DNA of 64,000 nucleotides from NCBI RefSeq assembly GCF_029962835.1, contig NC_080586.1, positions 64,550,001 to 64,614,000 on the forward strand, written 5' to 3'. The position numbers were made by a program, and so were the translations under genes. The notes beneath the pieces were generated by a model. That model was not told where the DNA came from. It did no database searches and saw only the letters and a list, made by a program, of their open reading frames with translations. Every line of letters begins with the position of its first letter. Within the stretch, counting starts at the first letter, position 1. Source of the stretch: Magnolia sinica (Eukaryota > Streptophyta > Magnoliopsida > Magnoliales > Magnoliaceae). This document shows positions 44,120 to 56,755 of the stretch, piece by piece.

Positions 44120-46321
44120 CTCCCCCTCAAGTTAGAGCATATATATCTATCATGCCCAACTTGTCAATTATACCATGGAACACCTTTCTGGACGCTGTTT
44201 TTGTGAGTATATCTGCTAACTGGCTTTCGAACAGAACAAATGGAAACTGTATAATCTTTTGATCGAGTTTCTCTTTGATGAAATGACGATCAACTTCAAC
44301 ATGTTTGGTGCGGTCATATTGTACAAGATTTTATGAAATCTCAATGGTTGTCTTATTATCACAATGGAAATTCATAGGTTTTACATATTCAGTTCCCAAA
44401 TCTTTTAGTACACTTTTAAGCCACAACAATTCGCATACACCATAAGCCATACCTCGAAATTCGGCTTTTGCACTTGATCTTACCACAACCTTCAGCTTCT
44501 TGCTTTTCCAGGTGACAAGATTACCTTCCACGAAGGTAAAATAGCCAGACGTGGACCTTCTGTTGGTTTGATCACCTGCCCAATCAGAATCCGTGTATCC
44601 TTCAATGTTAGAGACACTGTTTTTGGAGAACAACAAACCTTTGCCTGGTGCACTCTTCAAATATCTTAAGATTCGATATACTGCATTTATATGCTCTTCA
44701 CTTGGTGCATGCATGAACTAGCTTATGACGCTCACTTATCCGGCCTCGTGTGAGACAAATAGATTAATCTCCCAACCAACTGCTGATAACGACCCTTGTC
44801 TGTTGGAGCTTGATCTGAAAAAACTCTGAGCTTATGATTCATTTCTATGGGCGTTTCTGCTGGTTTGCAAGCAAGCATTCCAGTTTTAGTTAAAAGATCT
44901 AGCACATATTTCTGTTGTGAAAGGAAAATCCCATGTTCCGATCTTGCAACCTCAATCCCTAAGAAATATTTAAGTTGCCCAAGATCCTTCATTTCGAATT
45001 TAGTAGTCAAATACTCCTGTAATGCTTTCATTTCACATGGGTCATTTCCTGTCAAGATCATATCATCGACATACACGATTGCAACTGTTACCTTTCCTTC
45101 TTTGTGTTTTATAAAAAAAGTAGGTCTGAATTACTTTGTTTATAACCGAATGCCTTCATTGTAGAAGAGAACCTCCAAAACCAAGCTCTACGTGATTGTT
45201 TCAGCCCGTACAATGACTTCTTCAATTTACAAACTTCACTTCTACACGAAGAACTACGTTTGACTCCAGGTGTCAACTCTATGTAGACCTCTTCCTCTAA
45301 ATCTCCATTGAGGAAAGCATTTTTGACATCAAATTGTTGCAATGGCTAATCCCGATTTGCCGATATAGATATGAGAATGCGAATTGTATTGATCTTGGCT
45401 ATCGATGTCAAAGTCTCTTGATAATCCACCCCATACCTTTGCGTATACCCCTTTGCAATTAACCTTACTTTATATCTATCAATACTATCATCCGCTTTGA
45501 GTTTCACCGTGAACACCCATCTACATTCAATTGTCTTCTTTCCTTTGGGTAACGGAATAAGTTTCCAAGTCACATTCTTTTGTAGAGCCTCCATCTCTTC
45601 GTTCATCGCCTTTGTCCATTTTGGATCAGTCAATGCATCCTGCCCACTATTAGGAATAGATACAGTGGATAATTGATTAACAGTAAATGCATATGATGTA
45701 GACAATCTATGGGAGGACACATGGTTACTAATTGGGTATTTGGTCTTGGCTTTAAGATTAGGTTCATATTGTTTCTTTGGAACTTCCTTTGTTGATCTTT
45801 GTGGATATTTAGGAGCTATATCTTCTGTAAGAACATGTGTTTCATTAGACTCATCAAATATGAGATTCGAGATTACCTGAGGAAGAACATTCTGGGTTGA
45901 TTCTTTAGCTAATGGTGTGGACATGGGCAACTCTGAGAGCATCGATGATTTTGACATGTCAGGAGTACCTGAATTGTTTTGTGGAAGAACTATCAACTCA
46001 CTCTCAACTTCATGATACTATCACAGCTTTGATGAACACTTTCTCAAAAATTTCATTTACTTTTTCAAACTCCATAAACTCATCTCATCCTCTACCTTTC
46101 ACATTCTCTTCACTAGAGATCTCCCCCTGAAGAGAAGGGCCAGAGACTTCCCTTGTGTAATAAGGTTCTACTTCACGAAAAGAAACATCCAAAGTCACAT
46201 GTAATTTTTGGGTTTGAGGGTCATAACACCTATACCTTTTCTGAAACTCAGAATAGTCAACAAAGGCACACCGTTTTGCACATGAATCAAGTTTGTTTTG
46301 TAGACTTTTGGGCATATGAAC
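44120..46321 (-). pseudogene. Ty1/copia pol, reverse transcriptase and RNase H part
   Basis: Minus-strand order: linker (46315-46085; RCAFVDYSEFQKRYRCYDPQ); copia RT from WTKAMNEEMEALQKNVTWKL (about 45630) through AKGYTQRYGVDYQETLTS and FDVKNAFLNGDLEEEVYI; the intact YVDD box in MYVDDMILTG (45076-45047); RNase H with YTDSDWAGDQTNRRSTSGYF (about 44600), SSAKAEFRGMAYGVCELLWL and FHCDNKTTIEIS. Breaks: a stop in NRD*PLQQF (about 45345), a frame change between about 45109 and 45076, and stops near 44730. The gene is continuous with the integrase part at 60083-60701 once the intervening gypsy element is discounted. Confidence 0.88.
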
Positions 46322-47105
46322 ATATATGTAACGTCTCGAAAAAATCTGTACAAAGATCCAAGTACCACCTCAGGCAGAAATCACCCAGGACCAAAACCTT
46401 TAGAGATTAGGTTAATATTAGCAAGTGCTAAACTAGAGTACTTGTGAAATTAGTACAAATCACTTTAAATATGATCTGCAAGACCCAAACCGTGCAGTAT
46501 CATTGACGCTACGTTACCCTGAAATCTAGAATCCATCCCTAAACCCGGTTGCTTTCGGGAGCACACTGAAACTCCGTATCGGACCTACACTGCACGTCGA
46601 AAGTCCGATAACCGCAAAACTATATAGTTATGACCGTATTACTGGACTTGACAACTCCTTCGAAAATTAAGTCTTAATTGTGTCTAAAAATTCACAACTT
46701 GAGCCCGGAGCAAAGTGTGTGAGAAACGTGAATATCTTTAGAATGAAATCCGAATTTAAGTAATCTGAGTCTTGTCGCTTGCGGGCCAAATTTAAGGATT
46801 TAGACCATCAGAATCTGACCCAAATACACCCTCGGATCAGGAGAAATGTCCCCTACATGTCGATGTACTTATGGCCCTAATCGAGTGCCCGTGACCGTTG
46901 AATTGAAATTGGTCCGCCACGGCTGATCTGTAAATCCGATCGAAACGAAAACTCAGCCTGACCTAGATCCATGGTCAGGGAGCTTAAGTCTGACCGCACG
47001 TGGAAAATGGGCCACCAAAAGTGCTCCGTTGGACCGGAACAGTCCGTATTTGGATATAACCTAAGTATACCTTGGCCCTAGGGCCATTTCCATCAGTCCT
47101 GGGCC

Positions 47106-47112
47106 TATATAA
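47106..47112 (+). promoter_or_regulatory. LTR TATA box (5' LTR)
   Basis: TATATAA in GGGCCTATATAAGGACCTTA, followed about 25-30 bp later by CTCTCTCTCTCACCTCATAC. It is conserved in the 3' LTR at 57521-57527. It probably marks the U3/R region, leaving an unusually long R-U5 of about 2.5 kb. Confidence 0.6.
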
Positions 47113-48529
47113 GGACCTTAAACCCTCTCTCTCTCACCTCATACGAATTTGAGAAACCCTAGGGGAGAGAGGAGAGAAAAGAGAAGCGAAAAGAAAGAAA
47201 GTGAGAGTGAGAGTTGAAGATTCTTCCTGGGATTCGATCCCGCTATTCCATGCACTCAACCACCATTCCTGTATCGCTATATAGGCAATTTCGATTCCGT
47301 TCTTAGGTAAACAAACCTAACCCTAACCTGTTTTAGGATTTCAGATAGTGTAAGTTATGAAATAGCTAACGTAATTCATGTTATAGGTTGCCAATACGCT
47401 ATTGACAAATGCTAAGTGTCTAAAACGAATCCGTTACGCGTTTATCGGTGTAAGGTGTAGACTATATACATTTATGTTATGGTTTTCAAGGCTTTCAATA
47501 TCGGTTAATGATTTATTACTGACATGGGTGCCATTTCACATGCGAAATGCGATGTCTATTTCACTTTACGTATATAAATGAACTATGTTGGGTATATTGT
47601 AATATGTGTGTTTGTAAAAATGATCGTATATGTATGGAATTTGAAATTATGTTTGCCATGATTAATTGTCGTGTATATATGCAAGTTGTATGTGTAACAA
47701 CTCCTTGATGAAAGGATTTACCCAAATACATATTATCCCAACATACATCGCGTATGTTATAATGTGTAGCCTAGGTGTTTGTGAAAATATCTAAATAAGT
47801 GAAGGATTTGCATTCATGCTCGCCATGACAAATTATTGTGGGTATATGATTGTTGTGTAGGCGGCAACCCCTGGGCGAAAGATTTTTCCCTAATACACAT
47901 TATAATCAACATACGTTGTGTATGTCAAAAAGGTGGTCTAAGTGTTTTTGAAAATGCCTGAATGAGCAAATACTTGGCATCAGGTACTTTATATGAGTAT
48001 TGAGATACGATTCTCAACTACCTTGATTATGTGTATGATTTCCTCCATGCAACTTATATTATATTGTCTGTTTTACTTATGAAATGCACATGTGTGAATT
48101 CCTGTGTATGTTGTACTTCATAACATGCTCAAATGGTTGTAGGATTGGAATTATATGTTTATTGCTCGTTGATTATCTTATATGATTATCTGTTATAATT
48201 GAATGTATTTGGGACTACGGAATAGTCCAGGCAATCGGTAACAGATCTCGACTTAGTGACTGAGGTTGCTTTCACCCCATAGGACATGTTCGATGAGTCC
48301 GAGTCGTACTTCAGTTGCCGACAGTGGTTAGGCCATACGGAGTGCTTACGCACTTCATATCAATCAACTTAACGTGCGCTCGTACTTGTCGAGCTCGTCA
48401 AGTAACCCGATTGACCCGATGCATATTCACCATGTATGGATGTTACTGCTTGAATCTAAGGTACCAAACTCACCAGCAAAAACCCTTTTAACCTTGATAC
48501 CTCGATCCGCTAAGACTCATGAGCTGGAC

Positions 48530-48800
48530 ATGGTGGTATGGGACACCATAGTCGAGCTGTCGACCTATGCTGGGGTGACGAACCTCCCCGTAGTGTCTAA
48601 TGAGCAACACAGCCTCGTGAGCCGAATACGGTGGTATGAGACACTGTATTCGAGCTGTCGGCCTATACTGATAAGGTGACGAGCCCTTTGTAGTGACCTC
48701 GAGCGTACGCTAAGACTGCGTAGAGGCGATGAGCCCTTACGTAGCAACAATAGTACCAACTAGGCCCGCATTGATAAGGTGACGAGCCCTTTGCAGGGAC
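48530..48800. repeat. Diverged tandem repeats inside the gypsy LTR
   Basis: GGTGGTATGGGACACC...TCGAGCTGTCGACCTATGCT recurs as GGTGGTATGAGACACTGTAT...CGAGCTGTCGGCCTATACTG, and GATAAGGTGACGAGCCCTTT occurs twice. The same structure is present in the 3' LTR at about 58930-59210. Confidence 0.6.
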
Positions 48801-49674
48801 CTAGAACCGCAACATCGTATGAGAATTGCTAGGACTGACGACACTAGAATGGATCATTATTTGGGAATTAATATAAGGGAGGTACCTTAGCTTTCCAATC
48901 CTGCTGTATAAAAAGGACTAATAAAAACTTGGTAATCACGCTCATGCACCGCATTACATGTGCCGTTTGGCGATGTGTAGAGAGCACGAGGAAGTGAATG
49001 ACATGCGAGACCGTTAGATGAAGATCGTTGAGGGAGTGCAGGCTAGGGCATGCATCATTTATTCATACTATTCCTGCATTAATCAGAGTACATAAGGATG
49101 TTCGATTGTATTGCTTTATCATTACTGCTTGACTGAATTGATAACATGTTAACCTTTGCTTTATTGTTCCATTGAGTTGATCACTCACTCCCATGTTACG
49201 GGACGGTGTCTTGAACACCAACCAGAGCCTATTGTAGGTTCAGATGATGGCGTATCCTGCAAGGCGGGGCCGGACTTTGAGGATGATGAGGATGCATTCT
49301 CATATATGCAGTATTCAGGCGGGTTCTCGTAGACTGTTCTGAATCAACGGGGCTTCAGGGTTATACTTGTAGTGGACTATTACATTTTGACATTTTATAA
49401 TTTTAAATAATACCTTTAATTATTGACCTGGCAATACATACATACTTTGGGGACCTAAACTGGTTTATAAAGTTATGCATAATCGTTTCAGTCTTCTGCT
49501 TGCGTATTACAACCGTCTCTGGATTATGTTTTGCTGATTTGGCTTAATCTTATTCATATTTTATGCACTAATACAGACAACATTTAATCATCACTAAATA
49601 TGTTGCATAAGTGATACGTTGGAACTCGGGAGTTGGACTTCTATTCGACCCCTGATTTTCAGTGCGTTACAAGT

Positions 49675-49685
49675 TGGTATCAGAG
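49675..49685 (+). other. Primer binding site (initiator tRNA-Met)
   Basis: TGGTATCAGAG lies three bases after the LTR end, complementary to the 3' end of plant initiator tRNA-Met as in most plant LTR retrotransposons. Confidence 0.85.
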
Positions 49686-50486
49686 TATGATTTGGATTAT
49701 ACCGGACCTGAGTTATTGCCACATGACGTACGCTGACGCATTTAGACCTAGGTGGGTATGAGAAAAATGTAGAAACAAGCTTAGATTGTCTAGTTTCGCC
49801 AATTGGCGAAATTTACCGAAAACGATCATTGAGATCGGGTCTGTACATATCCGTGATCACTTGAGTCGACCCCAGACCATTTTTAGACCATCAATCAACG
49901 GGTTTAGACCATGATTTACCCAATCCCAGCCTTCAACAATCGAGAAAATGCGAAGTTATAGCAGAAAGCACTTGAAATGACCCGAAAAGACTCAAAACAG
50001 AGTCGGGGCCAAATCGGCGCAGTTTGGGGGGACCCACAGTGGACCCTGTACACCATCGGCACCCCGGGAGGGGGGTGGCCACCGACCCACCACAACAGCA
50101 CCGCGCCTACCGCGATGGACCGCGGTCGGGTTCGGCCGGGCCTGTCGGGCTGCTGCAGGCCGACGTCGGGCCGACCCATAAACATGTGTGGGGCCCACCA
50201 AATCATGTGGGGACCCCTATTTCTTTCCCTTTTTTCCTCTTTTCCTTCCCTACACCATTCTAAGCTCTCCCTTTCCTTCAAAAGCCATTGTTTCTCTCTC
50301 AAATCTTCCCTCCATCCTCCCATTTTATCATTTTCCTTCAACATATACACCCCTCCACCGTTTCCCATCAAAACCCTCTCCTATCTCTCTCTTTTCCTTT
50401 GATTTGAGTGCACAAATCCCTCATTTGTGTCTCACATACCTTCAAGTTCAACAACCCATCCTTTTTCCACCTATCATTCCACTCCA
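49686..50486 (+). other. Gypsy 5' internal leader
   Basis: No recognised protein. It holds a GC-rich tract (about 50020-50210) followed by a C/T-rich tract (50220-50420). Overlapping open frames on both strands here show compositional bias only. Confidence 0.5.
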
Positions 50487-51727
50487 ATGGCTCTATTTGA
50501 GCTTGTTACGGCCATCTTCTCCATTTCCACCTTCCTTTCTCTCATGGGAAGGAAGCGGGCTCCTACGGATGAAGCCGGGCCTAGTCGCCCAACCCGTCCA
50601 AGGAGGAGAGTGGGCGTAGAGGCAAGCACAAGCACCGTCCATGAGCACAGGTCGAAGCGGGACCTAGATCCCTAAACCTGATCGAGAGAGCGCTACCATA
50701 GGCTTCGAATATGGTCGGTTTGGTGGCTGTAGGGTTGTAATTGAAGCTCACGTAGATGAGAGGTTGTTTGGGCTACACCCAATTATGGACCGCTTGGTGG
50801 ACGTTGAGTGGGATCCTATGTTTGAATGTAAGTCTCCCGCATGTGAGAATACGGTTCGTGCTTTCTACGCCCATATCCGAGACTCATCACTGGAGCCTCT
50901 CTAGTTCACTGTTCATGTAGGGAGGCGGGAGCACAGTCAATGTGGATTTGGTAGCCCGGATTATGGGGATTCCACGTGGTGAGGTACACGCCAATGAGAA
51001 TTTTTTTAAGAGTGCGCGAGAAAGAGATCGTCGAACGCGATACCTCTGTGGCCGACTGGCTCCCTGGACGCGAGGAAATTGCCTCCCATCGACGAGATTG
51101 ACAGATGACTTCCGTTTGCTTCACCACATTTTCACGTACAATGTATATCCACGGTGGGGCAACCGCATTAAATGCACTCGTTTGTGGTAGACTTCTTGTA
51201 CATGGTTGGACATGGGGACAAGTTGTGCCTGCCCTCGTTCGCCCTACTTCAGATAATTCAGACCATACGCTCTGTTAAGAACGATGTCTCACTCCCATTC
51301 GGCCGGCTGGTATATAAGATTGCTTGAGAGGTCGGCTATAGACTTAACATGGATATTATTGCGCCAATCCGGTAGATAAATGATGCTACGCTTAACAACA
51401 TGGGGATCGGCCCTCGACAACGTCAAGCCCGACTCGATGAGTATGGGGAGGAGTCTGATAGTGAGGGGGAGGAAAGTATTGATCTAGAGGAAGAAAGCGG
51501 AGGAAAGCTCCCCTCCTACGGCACCGGGGCATGACACTGATCGGGCTGGTAGGGAAGCCTGCTTAGCTCGACTTGAGGAGGGCTAGGCTGCCCTACGACA
51601 GGAGATTATCGATGTCTGGGCCCTCGTGAAGTACAAGTTTTAGAAGGTGACTCGCACCTTGAAAACTATCTTGTGCTGCCTACAGGATAAGGGTGCCCCT
51701 CCTCCGTCCCTAGACTTGGATGTCTAG
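50487..51727 (+). pseudogene. Accessory ORF upstream of gag, plant transposon-associated protein type
   Basis: From MALFELVTAIFSISTF and a basic stretch KRAPTDEAGPSRPTRPRRR, the sequence continues after frame changes. It gives FGGCRVVIEAHVDERLFGLH, VRAFYAHIRDSSLEPL, VNVDLVARIMGIPRGEVHAN, LTDDFRLLHHIFTYNVYPRW and SLPFGRLVYKI, and ends with LDLDV and a stop. The pattern FYA-I...V-VDLVA-IMG-P...LLHHI-TYN--P matches, from recognition, the family described as putative plant transposon protein found next to gag in some plant retroelements. Function unknown. Several stops and frameshifts. Its place between the primer site and gag is unusual for a Tekay/Del-type element. Confidence 0.6.
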
Positions 51728-52037
51728 TCATCCATGTCGTCGCCCTGTAGTTTATTTTGTTGCTGTCTTAGAATGTGTGTGTTTTAATGTTGGCAAGCTT
51801 AGTAGTAGTGTAGGTGAAAAGTATGTTGTGCTAGTTGGCTTGTTTTAATGTTTGTAGCTTTGTAATAGCTCATATGCGTTTCCTATCATGATTCATGTTA
51901 TGACGTATCTCATGTAATTGTGACAATTTTGGTAAATGAAATGCATGAAGTTTTTTTAAGCTGTGTAAATGCTGTGTAGTTGAGTTTGTGGGCATGCTGA
52001 ATCTAACCTGAGTTGCACCTTCTGTTGTATATAGGGA

Positions 52038-53300
52038 ATGCCACTTAAGGTTGCACGGAGTACGGCACGACTCACTCTTTGCGATTCGTCTGACGGGGCA
52101 CCTCCCTTAAACGATAGCCATACGAACCCCAGTTCGAGCCCGTCTCCCTCTGACACCATGCCGGACTCTCAGCTGGCCACTGGCCCTACCAATGGGCCTA
52201 CACCTGTTATGCCACCGATTCCAGAGCAGAACCGTGTCCTCTTCGACGCCATCTGTACCTAAGTCGGCTCCCCCTACTGATAGGTTGGAGCAGATGATGT
52301 TGTTAATGCAGCAGTAATAGGTACAGGAGCAGCATCGCAGTAGTTTTTGACCACTATGGTGGGAATTTTTTCCCAGAGCATGGGTGTGGCTTCGCCTGCT
52401 CCTTTTCCGCCCCCTGTTGGGAATGCAGGTGTCAGCGGCTACCTTGAGCAATTCCAGCACTTACGGCCCCCTACCTTTACGGGTACTCACAAACCCGAGG
52501 AGACCGAGTATTGGCTTGACTGCATCTCTAAGATGCTAAAGCCGCTGCACTGCACAGAGCCCGAGCGGGTGGAGTTGGTCACCTTCATGTTCGAGAAGGA
52601 GGCCAGCTTATGGTGGAATAGTGTCTTCTATACTGTTGCGGTCAGACACATATGGACATGGGCAGATTTTGAAATCCGCTTCCATGAGAAATACTATCCC
52701 GTCACCCATCGCCACGAGAAGGAGAGTGAGTTCCTTCGCCTCTAACAGGGAGGGATGACTGTGGCTGAGTATGAGAACAGGTTTACGGTGTTGGGCAGGT
52801 ATGCCCCGTTGATTCTGGTAGATGAGCTGATGTGTATGCGGCATTTTTCTGAGGGCCTGCGACCAGATATTCTCTCGAAGATGTGCTGCGCTAGCATACC
52901 TAGTTATGCTGAGCTAGTGAGTATGTCCATGAGAGCTGAGCAGGATGAGGACATGCACTCCCATATGCGAGCACCGATGGCTCCTAGGCCGCGACCAGAG
53001 ATTCCGAGCAGACATTCCTCAAGAAGAGGCAGCGGACAGATTCGCCGCCGAGGCTGATGGCTCCACCTGCCCCTGTGAGGTGACCTGATGTGTGGTGTGC
53101 CTACTGCAAGAGGCCAAGCCACACGGAGGTGACATGTTTCACCAGGATGAGGGATAGCGGCTTCTCACCGCCCCAGAGGATCAACTGCCAGCTTTCCCAG
53201 GCTATATCAGCACCACCGCTACGCTCGGCACCAGCTCATCCATCCTCCCGGCCACTCGTACCCCGATCTAGGCCGCCTCAGCGACCTATGGCTCCTTAGC
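52038..53300 (+). pseudogene. Ty3/gypsy gag
   Basis: Starts at ATG 52038 (MPLKVARSTARLTL). Retrotransposon gag domain at 52470-52870: PPTFTGTHKPEETEYWLDCI, KEASLWWNSV, FEIRFHEKYYPVTHRHEKE, then after a stop GGMTVAEYENRFTVLGRYAP. A CX2CX4HX4C zinc knuckle (CAYCKRPSHTEVTC) lies near 53100. Stops at about 52260-52345 and 52743 and a frame change near 53060 interrupt it. In the family, gag forms the virus-like particle and the knuckle binds element RNA. Confidence 0.8.
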
Positions 53301-53371
53301 CCAACTGATCTCAGCAGGCGCGCGTCCATGCACTTACAGCAGAAGCGCCTGATTCTACAGCTACCATACCT

Positions 53372-56300
53372 TTGGCCTTCGGGCTCACCGCCGACATTGA
53401 AGGTACCCCTATATTTCTGTCGGTGGATATGAGATCCACTATATCCGTGATATCATGTTCTACAGTCCAGCGCTTAGGGCTGAAGACGACTCCGATGGTT
53501 GGGCTGCGAGTTATCGCAGCACCAGAGACTTTTACAGACGCCACAAAGATGTATGAGTGTTGCTTGATAGATCTAGGGAGTAAGACGATATGCATTGATT
53601 TGATTGTCACCACGTTATACTATTTCGACGTTATCCTTGGTATGGATTGGCTAACTGAAGTGAGGGCCGAGATTGACTGCAAGACCCAACTAGTGACAGC
53701 TCACGGGCCTGAGGGCATGCCCTTTACGTTTCCCGTGCAGGTCAGTTGCCCTTTTCGAGTTCTTTTTTATGCTTCCTTACTGAAGAATGTTGACGGTCCG
53801 GTACTTGAAAACACACTAGTGGTTCGAGAGTTTGAGGACGTGTTCAGTAAGATACCTAGACTACCTCCTCGGCGCAAGATCGACTTCACTATTGACCTTG
53901 TGCCCAATGCGACACCAATATCTCTTCCGACTTATCGCATGGCTCCATGTAAGATGGAGGAACTGAGGAAACAGATCGACGATCTGTTAGATGCTTTCTT
54001 CATACGGCTGAGTGTGTCTCCTTGGGGAGCACCCGTATTGTTTATGAAGAAGAAGGACAGTTCACTGCGATTGTGTATTGATCATCGCAGGCTGAACCAA
54101 GTGACGATGAAGAACAAGTATCCCTTGCCCAGGATAGATGATCTGTTCGATCAGTTGAAAGGGACGCAGTATTTTTTGAAGATCGATATACAGTCATGGT
54201 ATCATCAGTTGCGCATCAGGGATGAGGACGTGCAGAAGACGGCTTTCAGGACTAGTTTTGGGCACTATGAGTTTCTCGTGATGTCATTCGGCCTTACAAA
54301 CGCTCCGGCTGTGTTCATGGAGTTGATGAACAGGGTATTTCGGCCGTTCCTTTACCGATTCATCATTGTGTTTATTTTTGACATCCTGATATACTCCAAG
54401 AGTCGGGAAGAGTACGAGGAACACCTGCGAGCAGTCTTGGATACCCTGAGGAAGAACTAGTTGTTTGCACAGTACAAGAAGTGCGACTTCTGAAAAGAAA
54501 AAGTCAAGTTCCTGGGACATGTGGTGTCCAAGGAAGGGATAGCTGTGAACCTTGCTAAGGTAACCGCAGTTCAGGACAGGGAGCAGCCCGGTTCAGTTAC
54601 CGAGGTGAGGAGTTTTCTTGGTCTGGCAGGTTACTATCGACGATTCATTCAGAATTTCTCGAAGATAGCCAGACCTTTGTCTCAGTTGACACGGAAAGAT
54701 CTGAAGTTCGCCTGGAATGAAAAGGTAGAAGCAGCTTTTCAGGAGCTGAAGGACAGGTTGACGTCCACTCCTGTGCTAGTATTGCCAGAACAATGGGTCA
54801 AGTATGTTATATATACCGACGCGTCTCGTGTTGGTTTAGGTTGTGTCTTTATACAAAAAGACAGGGTGATTGCATATGCCTCGAGACAATTGAGGAAACA
54901 CGAGGAGAACTACCCTACACACGACCTAAAGTTGGCAACCGTCATCTTTACGCTGAAGCTCTGGAGACGTTACCTCTACGAAGAGGAGTTCGAGCTCTTT
55001 TGCGATCATAAGAGCCTCAGATACATATTCTTGCAGTGAGACCTGAATATGAGGCAGCGACAATGGATGGAGATACTAAAGGACTTCAAGTTCGAAGTCT
55101 CTTACCATCCTGGCAAGGCCAACCTTGTGGCAGACGCATTGAGCCGCAAGAAGGCATTGATATTTGCAGCTCCATTGATGGTAGCAGAGTGAGACATGGT
55201 AGAGTTCGTGTGAGATTTTGAGCAGAAACTCACGGTGGAGGAGCCGTATGAGGGTATCGCACATATTCGAGTACAACCCCTCATTGATGACAGGATCATC
55301 ACAGCTCAGACAGACGATGAGCTATTAGCGAAGATGAGAGAACGGGCTAGTAGTGATGAGGACGCCGAATGGAGAGTTGGTACGGTTGGAGGCTTACGTT
55401 ACCGTGGCCACCTATGCGTCCTGAACCTCCCCGACTTGAGGAAAGAAGTTCTTGAGGCCGCTCACGATTCAAGGATGGCTATGCATCCAGGCAGTACGAA
55501 GATGTATCGTGACATGAAGATGTCGTACTGGTGGGACATTATAAAGGCTCACATAGCGGATTACGTGTCCCGTTGTCTCACGTGCCAGCAGGTCAAGGAA
55601 GAGCATCCCCGACCTCCTGGACTACTTCAGCCTATGCCCATAGCAAAATGGAAGTGAGATTTCATCTCTATAGATTTCATCTCAGGGCTACCGAAGACGA
55701 GGAAGGGGCATGATTTCATTTGGGTGATCGTGGACCGGCTGACGAAATCGGCTCATTTCCTCCCTATCAGAGTCTCGAACTTTGCAGATGAGTTGGCATG
55801 TTGTACATCAAGGAGATTGTACGTCTGCATGAAGTTCCCCTGGAGATCGTGTTTGACCGAGACACACGATTTACATCCATTTTCTGGACTCGCATCTAGG
55901 AAGCGATGGGTGTAAAGTTGAAGTTCAATACCGCGTTTCACCCACAGACTGACGGGTAGACGGAACGGGTAAATCGGATTCTGGAGGATATGTGCGAGCC
56001 TGTGTGCTGGATTTCAAGGATAGTTGGGATGACTATCTTCCTTATGCAGAGTTCGCCTATAACAACAGCTTCAAGCGAGTATTGGCATGGCTCCTTACGA
56101 GGCACTGTATGGGCGCCCGTGTAGAGCGCCGTATTGCTGGGCAGAGGTTAGCGAGAAGATCTTGATTGGGCTGAAGTTAGTTCAGGCGACTTCAGAGAAA
56201 GTCAACATTATCAGGCGCCGACTTCTGACGACACAGAGCAGACAAGAGTTACGCCGATACGAGGTGGCAACCGCTAGAGTTCGAGGTTGGAGACCTTGTG

Positions 56301-56735
56301 TTCCTCCGAGTTTTTCCGATGAAGGGAGTCCTTCGGTTTGGTAAGAAGGGGAAGCTTACGCCTCGATTCATTGGCCCATTCCAGATACTTAATTAAGTGG
56401 GGGCGGTAGCGTACCGCCTTACCTTGCCTACTCCACTCGTAGGCGTGCATAACGTCTTTCATGTATCTATGCTGAAGAAATACATTCTCGATCCTTCCCA
56501 CATTATCAGATGAGAGAAGGTACAGTTGAGCGAGGACGCTACATATATATTGCGACCGACACGTATCTTAGACAGGAAGGAATAGGTGCTGCGTAGCAAG
56601 GTTATTTCACTTGTGAAAGTGCTGTGGACGCATCACACGGAAGAAAAGGCTACCTGGGAGAGAAAATGAGGTTCAAAAGAACTACCCTAAGATTTTCGAG
56701 GAGTACGAAAAGGTACTAATTTCGAGGATAAAATT
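53372..56735 (+). pseudogene. Ty3/gypsy pol (protease, RT, RNase H, integrase, chromodomain-like tail)
   Basis: One frame carries protease to integrase, interrupted by stops. The protease region (about 53390-53660) has the active-site D-S/T-G degenerated to VDMRST. RT (about 53870-54460) shows [28 protein letters not shown] and [11 protein letters not shown], but its catalytic Asp pair reads [10 protein letters not shown], so one Asp is lost. RNase H is at 54790-55160 ([30 protein letters not shown]). Integrase is at 55430-56230: zinc site H-H-C-C ending CLTCQQ, then [30 protein letters not shown], and catalytic D, D and E recognisable. The tail at about 56560-56700 (ILDRKE, VLRSKV, VLWTHHTEEKATWERE) resembles the chromodomain end of Tekay/Del elements. 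Stops at 54460, 54494, 55038, 55190, 55656 and others. Confidence 0.88.
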
Positions 56736-56737
56736 TT

Positions 56738-56755
56738 TCTTTAAGGGGGGTAGAT
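56738..56755 (+). other. Polypurine tract of the gypsy element
   Basis: TTAAGGGGGGTAGAT directly before the 3' LTR start TGTAACG; second-strand priming site by position. Confidence 0.75.

Larger units (their letters stand above)
46327..49671 (+). repeat. Ty3/gypsy 5' LTR (3345 bp)
   Basis: Direct repeat of 56756-60077; by eye a few percent diverged, mostly transitions plus small indels. An example is a short stretch near 46590 absent from the other LTR. A TATATAA box at 47106-47112 is followed by a CT-rich start region and a purine-rich leader (47160-47215). An internal diverged tandem repeat lies at about 48530-48800. The short frames in it are not genes. Confidence 0.93.

Noticed and set aside
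45912-46410. Plus-strand frames opposite the copia pol
   Set aside because: Shadows of the minus-strand pol gene.
48374-48759. Open frames inside the gypsy LTRs (also 58821-59464) as genes
   Set aside because: Located in LTR sequence and overlapping on opposite strands; the frames differ between the two LTRs.
49916-50675. Overlapping open frames in the gypsy leader as genes
   Set aside because: Biased Pro/Ser/Arg composition on both strands from GC-rich and C/T-rich tracts; only the frame from 50487 continues into a recognisable family.
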